Made by a program: the position numbers and the translations under genes
The notes under the pieces: model-generated
Seen by the model: the letters and a program-made list of their open reading frames with translations, nothing else
What the model was told of the DNA's origin: nothing
The model's database searches: none
In this document: positions 1 through 5,250 of the stretch, piece by piece
How positions within the stretch are numbered: the stretch's first letter is position 1
Layout: the number at the start of each line of letters is the position of its first letter
Origin: an uncultured Lentisphaeria bacterium
GTDB taxonomy: Bacteria > Verrucomicrobiota > Lentisphaeria > Victivallales > Victivallaceae
DNA length: 5,487 nt
Assembly: GCA_903821255.1 (NCBI GenBank)
Contig: CAIJKT010000133.1
Coordinates: forward strand, 1-5,487
Direction: 5' to 3'

Positions 1-161
1 CCCTTGCTTTTTTGAATTTACAGCAATGACAATGCAGATTTAAGAATTAACAATGATCTGGTGAAATTATTTGAGCAGAGCGACACTTAATGTTTCTTCT
101 GATTCAGAATATTTCATTTTTCCGGTTCTGTTGTTTTGTATATAAAAATTAAGATACTATT

Positions 162-192
162 TTGAGTAATTCGGACTATTTTATGATATAAT
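162..192 (+). promoter_or_regulatory. Candidate sigma-70 promoter, extended -10, for the redox gene
   Basis: A perfect TATAAT lies at 187-192 and is preceded by TG at 184-185, giving an extended -10 (TGATATAAT). A -35-like TTGAGT at 162-167 matches TTGACA in four positions, with a long 19-base spacer that an extended -10 can tolerate. Transcription would start near 199-200, leaving a leader of about 20 bases that carries AAGG at 208-211, eight bases before the ATG at 220. It is the best promoter match in the window. Its existence is inferred from motifs only. Confidence 0.6.
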
Positions 193-219
193 GTGATGAC
201 GCAATAAAAGGTAACAGAT

Positions 220-555
220 ATGGCGAAAGCTTCAGAAAAATTTCACGGCGTCGAAAAATATAACTGCGCCCAGGCAGTGCTTAAATTCTTTGAAGACCAT
301 GCGGCGGTGTCGCCTGAAAAAATTGAGGAGTTCAAGCTGTTCGGGGGCGGTCGCGCTCCTGATGGTGTATGCGGCGCAATTTACGCAACGGAACACATCC
401 TGAATGATAGAGATCTGGCGGCTGAGTTGAAGGAGACATTCAAACGCGAGGCTGGTTCGCACTGCTGCCGTGAGATCAAGGCTGCCGGCCGTTTATCCTG
501 CGCCGGTTGTGTTGATCTGGCGGCTGATTTATGTGCGGAAAAAATAAAAAAGTAG
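220..555 (+). CDS. C_GCAxxG_C_C family redox protein
   Basis: This small soluble protein of 111 residues matches the C_GCAxxG_C_C family (putative redox-active proteins, common in anaerobes, biochemical role unknown). The family marks are visible in order: an N-terminal Y14-N15-C16-A17-Q18-A19-V20, a glycine-rich GGG at 42-44, the central C51-G52-A53 block, then C82-C83 and S93-C94-A95-G96-C97-V98 with a final C105. Seven cysteines in 111 residues with no signal peptide suggest a cytoplasmic thiol or metal-binding role, which is inference. In the central motif the usual final glycine (CGAxxG) is alanine (A56). The ATG is supported by AAGG eight bases upstream and by a strong extended -10 promoter at 162-192. 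The next gene begins 15 bases after the stop, so the two are probably co-transcribed. Family assignment is confident; function is not known. Confidence 0.88.
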   Translation: MAKASEKFHGVEKYNCAQAVLKFFEDHAAVSPEKIEEFKLFGGGRAPDGVCGAIYATEHILNDRDLAAELKETFKREAGSHCCREIKAAGRLSCAGCVDLAADLCAEKIKK

Positions 556-570
556 ATTGAGCACGGAGAT

Positions 571-954
571 TTGAAAGTGGCCTGGTTGATGTATAGCGCT
601 TATATTTTCTGCATGGCAAGTTTCCTGTTCTTGCCGGCAATCTGCTATTCAATACGTTTTTTGGACCGCAAATATATGCCGTGGTGGTTGTTAATGCTGA
701 TATTGGCGGTTGCCGGCTGGCTTCTGATCAATGCCGCGTTTCGCGGTTATGATCTCTACGGCGAGATGATTCTGGAGGCGCTGCCGGAAAGCGCGGCGGT
801 AGAGTCCACCCGCAGAACTATGTCATATGAAGCGGAGGCGGGTTTGGCTTTATATTGCGGCTGGTTATATCTTCCATTACTGGCGCTGCTGCTGCTGCCG
901 GTTTATGCCTTTGCGGAGTATCTCCGGTCCCGCAGTCAGGTGGAAGAAGAATGA
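571..954 (+). CDS. Small three-helix membrane protein, unknown function
   Basis: I do not recognise the family. The 127-residue product is strongly hydrophobic, with three probable transmembrane segments at about residues 5-28, 38-56 and 92-115. A polar stretch (about 58-90, with an R81-R82 pair) separates the second and third helices, and the tail is acidic (VEEE). No catalytic motif or paired cysteines are evident, although C14, C25 and C96 lie in or near membrane segments. The start is uncertain: TTG at 571 follows GGAG (565-568) by only two bases, while ATG at 589 (codon 7) lacks a clear ribosome binding site; either keeps the first helix. It sits 15 bases behind the cysteine-rich redox gene with no promoter between, so a shared transcript and linked role are plausible. 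It is a real gene by length, composition and context, but its job is unknown. Confidence 0.72.
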   Translation: MKVAWLMYSAYIFCMASFLFLPAICYSIRFLDRKYMPWWLLMLILAVAGWLLINAAFRGYDLYGEMILEALPESAAVESTRRTMSYEAEAGLALYCGWLYLPLLALLLLPVYAFAEYLRSRSQVEEE

Positions 955-1036
955 CTCCATAAAGATTATTCCCGATCTGCTGCTAATGATACTTTCTGTT
1001 TCATCCTTATTTTAAAATGATAATATACGGCAATAA

Positions 1037-1100
1037 TTAAATAATCTATTGTAAGACATTGCTTAAATTGCGGGTTATTATATAACAATAGATGATTTAA
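1037..1100. repeat. 16-bp inverted repeat around the methyltransferase promoter region
   Basis: The left arm at 1037-1052 (TTAAATAATCTATTGT) is the reverse complement of the right arm at 1085-1100 (ACAATAGATGATTTAA) at 15 of 16 positions. The single mismatch pairs 1043 with 1094. The inner nine bases of each arm match perfectly. The 32-base spacer holds a -35-like TTGCTT, and the -10-like TATAAC overlaps the right arm. It lies 36 bases before the GTG start of the URO-D-family gene. It could be a two-site operator, a cruciform or a short element remnant. The arms are AT-rich, which raises the chance of coincidence, but sixteen positions is long for that. Confidence 0.6.
1059..1086 (+). promoter_or_regulatory. 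Weak candidate promoter for the URO-D-family gene
   Basis: TTGCTT at 1059-1064 and TATAAC at 1081-1086 (five of six matches to TATAAT) are separated by 16 bases. The -35 is poor (three of six). TATTAT at 1076-1081 is another possible -10. The region is so AT-rich that -10-like strings are expected by chance, so the main support is position: a 181-base gap ahead of a well-formed gene, inside a long inverted repeat. Transcription would start near 1093, inside the right arm. Confidence 0.3.
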
Positions 1101-1122
1101 ATTAATTTTAATAAATTAAACT

Positions 1123-1127
1123 AAGGA
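1123..1127 (+). promoter_or_regulatory. Ribosome binding site that fixes the GTG start
   Basis: AAGGA at 1123-1127 lies eight bases before the GTG at 1136, an ideal distance. No in-frame ATG occurs before codon 16, which would remove a well-formed N-terminus, so GTG is the preferred start. Confidence 0.65.
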
Positions 1128-1135
1128 ATAGAAAA

Positions 1136-2197
1136 GTGAACCGTAATTTTTATATTGACCTGGCATTAAACGGGCTGCGAATGCCTATCGGCTCAGACCT
1201 GGTGCTTAAGGAAAAGGCTGACCACGAACAGAGGCTTTTTAACGGCAAACTGCTTGGCGAAGTTATTGTCGAGACTGCAAAAAGATTCAATACGCCGCTG
1301 GCGTTCCCGCTGATGGATCTGACGGTGGAAAAGGAGTGGCTTGTCGCGTTGCTCGGAATCCCCCGAAACAATATCAGGGAATGGCATTTTGAGAAGAACC
1401 CTTCGCCGGAAGATTTGGCTGTGGTAAAGCAGGGGTTGCACGAAAACAAATATCTGACCAGGCGGATTCAGACCAACTGCGAGGCGATCAAGTATGTAGC
1501 TCAGAATTCAACATATCTGCCGGTCGGAATGTCCATTGGTCCGTTCTCGATGATGACGACATTGATTTCTGATCCGATCACTGCGGTTTATATGGCCGGT
1601 GCCGGAGCGACTGCGCAGGAAGATGATGAGGTTGGAATGGTGGAGACCGCACTGGAAATGTCAATCGCGATAATTCTGAAATCCATCAGAATGCAGCTTG
1701 AGCACGGCGCAAAAGCCATCTGCGTTTGTGAGCCTGCCGCCAACAAGGTATATATTTCCCCGATGCAGCTTGATGCCGGCTCTGATGTTTTCGACCGTTA
1801 TGTGCTTAATTACAATAAGCAGATAAGAAATCTGCTGGCGGAATATGACGCCGACCTTATTTTTCACGACTGCGGCGAACTGGTTGATTCAATGGTCACG
1901 AAGTATAATCAGCTTGATCCGGCAATCCTCAGTCTTGGCAGTTCAAGAAAGATATGGGAAGACGCCGGACTGGTCAGCGAATCCACCGTCCTTTTCGGTA
2001 ACCTTCCGACCAAGAAGTTTTATTCCGACCGGGATATCACAAAAGATCAGGTAAGAGAACAGAGCCTCACTATTCTTGAAAATATGAAAAAAACCAACCA
2101 TCCGTTCATATTAGGATCTGAATGCGATGTTTTAAGCGTTCCCGGCGCTACTGCTACAATTATGGAAAAGATCGAAGCAATGCTGACGGTTAAATAG
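1136..2197 (+). CDS. URO-D family protein, probable corrinoid-type methyltransferase
   Basis: This 353-residue protein belongs to the uroporphyrinogen decarboxylase superfamily (TIM barrel). It resembles the methyltransferase branch (MtaA, MtbA and CmuA type) more than haem-pathway HemE. It lacks HemE's N-terminal arginine/glycine-rich substrate loop. It carries the zinc-type ligands H244-x-C246 (in HDCGE) and C330 (in GSECDV), the H-x-C...C pattern that in MtaA binds zinc for thiol activation. Other superfamily features are FPLMDLTVEKEW near 57-68 and SIGPF at 133-137. The family usually moves methyl groups between a corrinoid protein and a thiol such as coenzyme M, or acts in demethylation; the substrate here cannot be told. 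The GTG start is supported by AAGGA eight bases upstream. It appears to be a single-gene unit, with no corrinoid protein, activator or haem gene beside it. Family is firm, the methyltransferase reading is likely, the substrate is open. Confidence 0.88.
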   Translation: MNRNFYIDLALNGLRMPIGSDLVLKEKADHEQRLFNGKLLGEVIVETAKRFNTPLAFPLMDLTVEKEWLVALLGIPRNNIREWHFEKNPSPEDLAVVKQGLHENKYLTRRIQTNCEAIKYVAQNSTYLPVGMSIGPFSMMTTLISDPITAVYMAGAGATAQEDDEVGMVETALEMSIAIILKSIRMQLEHGAKAICVCEPAANKVYISPMQLDAGSDVFDRYVLNYNKQIRNLLAEYDADLIFHDCGELVDSMVTKYNQLDPAILSLGSSRKIWEDAGLVSESTVLFGNLPTKKFYSDRDITKDQVREQSLTILENMKKTNHPFILGSECDVLSVPGATATIMEKIEAMLTVK

Positions 2198-2224
2198 TTC
2201 CTCTGTGTATAGTCGTTGAATGTA

Positions 2225-2252
2225 TTGATTAATCAGCCGCCCGTGATATATT
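2225..2252 (+). promoter_or_regulatory. Candidate promoter for the signal peptidase gene
   Basis: TTGATT (2225-2230) and TATATT (2247-2252, five of six) are 16 bases apart, and TG at 2244-2245 makes the -10 extended. A perfect 10-base palindrome, TGATTAATCA (2226-2235), overlaps the -35 and could be an operator or chance. The predicted transcription start near 2259 would leave about 20 bases before the ATG at 2279 but only about eight before the ATG at 2267, which favours the later start. Confidence 0.42.
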
Positions 2253-2262
2253 TTCTGTAAGA

Positions 2263-2272
2263 AAGGATGGGA
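2263..2272 (+). promoter_or_regulatory. Ribosome binding region that decides the lepB start
   Basis: AAGGA (2263-2267) followed by TGGGA lies 6-11 bases before the ATG at 2279. It abuts, and partly includes, the in-frame ATG at 2267, leaving no spacer for that codon. The 2279 start is therefore preferred. Confidence 0.5.
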
Positions 2273-2278
2273 TTATAC

Positions 2279-2830
2279 ATGCTGCGGAATTGGCTGATTT
2301 TCTACTTGCAATGCTGGCGTCCGTATCGCTACCGGCAGACTCCCGCCGGTCTTTCCGATTTTGTGATCCCGACTTTCAATACCGCGTTTTTCGTCCGCGT
2401 TATAACCCTGATCATTGTCTCCTATATCGTATTCGGAATCTTTCTGATACCTGCGTTCATCAAGGGCGGCAGCATGGAGCCGACCTACAAGCGGATCGGA
2501 GTCAATTTCTGCTGGCGGATGCGCTATCTGCTGCACGAACCGCAGCGCAAGGATATTGTAATCATCTATTATGCCGATAAAGTGCTGTTGCTGAAGCGGA
2601 TCGTCGCATTTGAAGGCGAAACGGTCGAGTTCCGCAATGGCGATCTATATATCAACGGGATGATGCTTGAGGAACCGTATGTCAAATACGCCTGCGACTG
2701 GAATCTGCCGCCGCGGAAAGTCAAGAAAGACCATGTATATGTCGTCGGCGACAATCGCAGCATGCCTATAGAGCAGCACAAGTTCGGACAGGTCGCCAAA
2801 GACAGAATTTACGGAGCCCCGCTATGGTAA
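2279..2830 (+). CDS. lepB: Signal peptidase I
   Basis: This is a type I signal peptidase (family S26), which cleaves signal peptides from exported proteins at the outer face of the inner membrane with a Ser-Lys dyad. Numbered from ATG 2279 (183 residues), one strong transmembrane segment at about 37-60 leads straight into box B, GGSMEPTY, with catalytic S65. Box D, LLLKRIVAFEGE, supplies the general base K106. Box E begins VVGDNR but continues SMPIEQHKFGQV, where many relatives have a D-S-R series. A tyrosine/arginine-rich cytoplasmic stretch of about 30 residues precedes the membrane helix. Length is like the compact Gram-positive type, without the large inserted domain of E. coli LepB. An in-frame ATG at 2267 would add four residues but has no usable ribosome binding site. 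The stop overlaps the next gene by seven bases, so the pair is translationally linked. Confidence 0.92.
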   Translation: MLRNWLIFYLQCWRPYRYRQTPAGLSDFVIPTFNTAFFVRVITLIIVSYIVFGIFLIPAFIKGGSMEPTYKRIGVNFCWRMRYLLHEPQRKDIVIIYYADKVLLLKRIVAFEGETVEFRNGDLYINGMMLEEPYVKYACDWNLPPRKVKKDHVYVVGDNRSMPIEQHKFGQVAKDRIYGAPLW

Positions 2831-3342
2831 ATAAGATCAGAATAAGCGTATTCATCAAACCGCTGTTACTGCTGCTTGCCGCTGCCGCCGGAGTCCTGAT
2901 CTGGCATGTTTATTTCAATAAAAGCGATAAGGAGCTGATTAAAGAACAGCTTTATCAATTCCGTTCCAATGCCTCAAAATATGCTGGAGAAGGCATGGCT
3001 CAGGGGGTGCTTAAGTGCAAAGCGCTGGAAAAGCTTTTTGACAAAACCTGTCATGTAAACATCAATGTTGACATGTTCGCCGGCAGTTTTTCTCCGGAAG
3101 AGGTATCATCAAAGGCGATGTTCTGCCGGAATCACTGTGCCTCCGCAGTTATTAACTTCTATAATATAAAAGTCACGGTTGACGGCGATGCCGCGGACGC
3201 GGCTTTGACCGCATCGCTGGATGGTTCATCCAGGGACGGCAAACGCTTTAATGAGTACAGGGAACTGCTCTTTTCTTTGAAGAAAATCGAAGGTAAATGG
3301 CTGATTTATAAAATTGACATCCATCAGATCATCGAAAAATAG
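2824..3342 (+). CDS. Membrane-anchored protein, possible NTF2-like domain
   Basis: The 172-residue product has a short basic N-terminus, one hydrophobic segment at about 13-31, then a domain of roughly 140 residues that probably lies outside the membrane. The absence of a cleavage-like site after the hydrophobic run suggests a retained anchor. The domain starts with a helix (KELIKEQLYQF) and ends with strand-like segments, including INFYNIKVTVDGDAAD and KIEGKWLIYKIDI. The G-K-W-L-I strand ending is typical of NTF2/SnoaL-like folds, so that is my tentative reading; no sequence family is recognised. Four cysteines (in KCK, KTC, MFC and NHC) fall in the middle of the domain and could form disulphides if it is periplasmic. 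ATG 2824 overlaps the lepB stop (ATGGTAA), and GGAG at 2813-2816 sits seven bases upstream. Tight coupling suggests a shared role at the membrane, which is inference. Confidence 0.78.
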   Translation: MVNKIRISVFIKPLLLLLAAAAGVLIWHVYFNKSDKELIKEQLYQFRSNASKYAGEGMAQGVLKCKALEKLFDKTCHVNINVDMFAGSFSPEEVSSKAMFCRNHCASAVINFYNIKVTVDGDAADAALTASLDGSSRDGKRFNEYRELLFSLKKIEGKWLIYKIDIHQIIEK

Positions 3343-3387
3343 ATGATTATGCTTTAATGACGGTATATATTACTTAAACTCCATAAT

Positions 3388-3393
3388 AAGGAA
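3388..3393 (+). promoter_or_regulatory. Strong ribosome binding site of the prenyl synthase gene
   Basis: AAGGAA at 3388-3393 lies six bases before ATG 3400. The 57-base gap after the preceding stop (3343-3399) shows no terminator. It has a lone TATATT (3366-3371) without a convincing -35, so read-through from the lepB unit is likely. Confidence 0.6.
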
Positions 3394-3399
3394 CTGGTA

Positions 3400-4467
3400 A
3401 TGCTGAACGAACTATCGAATGTGACGGCGCTGATTGACGCGGAGATTGATAATGACGATTTTCCGTCGGCGGTAAAGCCGGAATATCTGCGTCTGGCGGT
3501 AAAGGACTACCCCTGCCGCGGCGGCAAGCGGCTGCGGCCTGCGCTGCTGCTGTGGTCCTGCGGTCTGGTTGACGGCGAGATTGACCACGCCATTCCAGCC
3601 GCCGCAGCAGTGGAGATTTACCACAACTGGACGCTGGTTCATGACGATATCATTGACAATGACAGTGTGCGCCGGGGAATGCCGACCACGCATATTCAGC
3701 TTGCTGACCATGCCGTAAAGCATTTCGGCACAAACCCGGTTGCGGCAGATAAGTTCGGCAGGGATTTCACCATTCTGGCTGGTGACATTCAGCAGGGCTG
3801 GGCAATCAATATGCTGCTCAAATCCGCGGAACGCGGAGTGTCGGCGCCGGTCACGCTGGCGCTGTGCCGCCGGATGCAGGAACTGGTGAACCGTGAACTG
3901 ATTTCGGGTGAGGCGCTGGACGTTGAATTCCCGCTCAGAGGATGGCGTAATATCAGTTCGGATGAAGTGATGCGGATGCTTTATCTCAAAACCGGGGCGC
4001 TGCTGCGCTTCTGCGCCGAGGCAGGCGCGGCAATCGGCACTGGAACACACGATTTTTCCGAACCGGTACTTGCCGCACTGGGCGAATTCGCCGCTTCCGC
4101 CGGCATTGCGTTCCAACTGCGCGACGACTGGCTGGGCATCTTCGGGGATTTTAATAAATTCGGCAAAAGTATCGGCGCCGATCTGGCTGAAGCCAAGCCG
4201 ACAATTCTTCTGCTGAAGACCTTTGAACTTCTCGGCGAAGCTGACCGCAAAAAACTGGAATCGTTACTCGGTTTGCCGGAATATGCTGCCGGACAAATTG
4301 AGACCGTCAGAAACCTGATGCGCGATTCCGGCGCTGAAAAATATGTGCTGGACCAATCCGCGGAGCTGTCCGCTAAAGCCAAATCCATACTGCTGCAATT
4401 CGAGGACAACCGCTACCGCCGGTTACTGCTGGAATTGAACGATTACCTGGTTTCCAGGGATAAATAA
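3400..4467 (+). CDS. Trans-polyprenyl diphosphate synthase, probably short-chain
   Basis: This cytoplasmic enzyme condenses isopentenyl diphosphate with allylic diphosphates to make isoprenoid chains for quinones, lipid carriers or terpenoids. Visible marks of the class are GGKRLRPALL near the N-terminus, the first aspartate-rich motif D82-D83-I-I-D86 followed by NDSVRRG, a KTGALL helix, and the second motif D242-D243-W-L-G246 with IFGD and GADLAEAKPT. DDxxG in the second motif occurs in archaeal-like and actinobacterial geranylgeranyl synthases and is not a defect. A bulky aromatic (W77), five residues before the first motif, usually limits product length, so a C15-C20 product is my inference. 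At 355 residues it is longer than typical enzymes of about 300-330, with extra sequence after the first motif (roughly 104-118). ATG 3400 has AAGGAA six bases upstream. Class is certain, product length is not, so no gene symbol is given. Confidence 0.92.
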   Translation: MLNELSNVTALIDAEIDNDDFPSAVKPEYLRLAVKDYPCRGGKRLRPALLLWSCGLVDGEIDHAIPAAAAVEIYHNWTLVHDDIIDNDSVRRGMPTTHIQLADHAVKHFGTNPVAADKFGRDFTILAGDIQQGWAINMLLKSAERGVSAPVTLALCRRMQELVNRELISGEALDVEFPLRGWRNISSDEVMRMLYLKTGALLRFCAEAGAAIGTGTHDFSEPVLAALGEFAASAGIAFQLRDDWLGIFGDFNKFGKSIGADLAEAKPTILLLKTFELLGEADRKKLESLLGLPEYAAGQIETVRNLMRDSGAEKYVLDQSAELSAKAKSILLQFEDNRYRRLLLELNDYLVSRDK

Positions 4468-4468
4468 G

Positions 4469-5248
4469 TTAACTGCCGGAAAACGGGACTATCAGGAACA
4501 TTGGGTCGCGTTTGATGATTCCGCCAATCAGTTCGGACATGCCCTGGGCGTCAATCAGTTTTGAATCGGCATCGCCGATTCTGCCGTTCTGCTGCAAGGC
4601 ATGTTCGAGAAGAACATTTTCAACCCTTGGATAATTCCTTTGCAGTCCAGGCATATGCGGGCAGGTGGGAACCGCAATGGTCCTGCCGTTGCTGTCGATC
4701 ACCGACGGCTCAAACAACTGGCGGCAGACTGTCGGCGCACCGTTAGTGTTCTCTACTAAATGCAACGTGGTGTTCGAGTTGTGGTCAACGCCCAGCAGGA
4801 GTATTTTGCCCCATGCCTGAACCAGCTTATGATACGGCGAACCAATTCCGGCGGAAACCCTGCATTGTTCATGGTCTTTGAGGATGTCCCATGCTTTAGG
4901 CCCGATGCCGGCCGTGCAGTGAGTAGGGCTTAATGACCGGATGACGCCGGGCCGCTTTCTGAACGTTTCGGTGATGATACCGAGCTCGGAAGGCGAATTC
5001 CGGATATCAAAAACACATTTGCCTTGTGCAAGTAAAAATTCTGAGCCTTGCTGGAAAGACGGCATCAGCAGGGTGCCGCCGTCGCCGATAACTTCCAGCA
5101 GCGCGTCAATCACGGTATCCGCGCCACCCTCCACCATGCCGGTACGGGAAAGCGAACTATGCACCAGCACGATATCGTTCAGCTTCAAACCGAGCGCTTT
5201 CAAGCCTGCGACGATGTCCTGCCGGGTAACTGTTCTTCCCGCCGCCAT
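4469..5248 (-). CDS. AAC(3)/YokD-family N-acetyltransferase
   Basis: This belongs to the antibiotic N-acetyltransferase family, whose members use acetyl-CoA to acylate amino groups; AAC(3) enzymes modify aminoglycosides, but many chromosomal relatives have other or unknown substrates. Numbered from ATG 5248 (259 residues), family features run in order: IVLVHSSLSRTG (26-37), GDGGTLLMPSF (55-65), FDIRNSPSELGII (80-92), IRSLSPTHCTAGIG (103-116), GSPYHKL (136-142) and LLGVDHNSNTTLHLVE (151-166). The RSxHPTHS block of classical enzymes here reads RSLSPTHC, keeping the P-T-H core with H110. Length is usual for the family. The ATG comes two bases after the gatB stop; a TTG at 5254 would overlap that stop by four bases (TTGA). 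Neither has a clear ribosome binding site, so translation is probably coupled to gatB. Aminoglycoside resistance should not be assumed. Confidence 0.88.
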   Translation of the reverse strand: MAAGRTVTRQDIVAGLKALGLKLNDIVLVHSSLSRTGMVEGGADTVIDALLEVIGDGGTLLMPSFQQGSEFLLAQGKCVFDIRNSPSELGIITETFRKRPGVIRSLSPTHCTAGIGPKAWDILKDHEQCRVSAGIGSPYHKLVQAWGKILLLGVDHNSNTTLHLVENTNGAPTVCRQLFEPSVIDSNGRTIAVPTCPHMPGLQRNYPRVENVLLEHALQQNGRIGDADSKLIDAQGMSELIGGIIKRDPMFLIVPFSGS

Positions 5249-5250
5249 AC

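Noticed and set aside
827..1015. + strand open frame of 62 codons starting inside the membrane protein gene
   Set aside because: It is out of frame with the membrane protein, rich in Cys and Arg from repeated CTG/CGG codons, and has no ribosome binding site of its own.
1102..1119. Hairpin TTAATTT-TAAT-AAATTAA just before the methyltransferase ribosome binding site
   Set aside because: The arms are pure A/T in an A/T-rich stretch, so it would be unstable as RNA and is likely to occur by chance.
3314..3319. Perfect -35 hexamer TTGACA near the end of the anchored-protein gene
   Set aside because: No -10 hexamer stands 16-19 bases downstream, and it lies in coding sequence (Ile-Asp-Ile codons).
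3328..3347. ATCATC/GATGAT dyad over the stop of the anchored protein as a terminator
   Set aside because: The stem is six bases with an eight-base loop and no following U-run, so it does not qualify as an intrinsic terminator.
3412..4116. Long - strand open frame of 234 codons opposite the prenyl synthase gene
   Set aside because: It lies wholly inside a well-supported gene, its product is rich in Arg and Gln without family motifs, and no ribosome binding site was evident. It is a shadow of the codon bias on the + strand.
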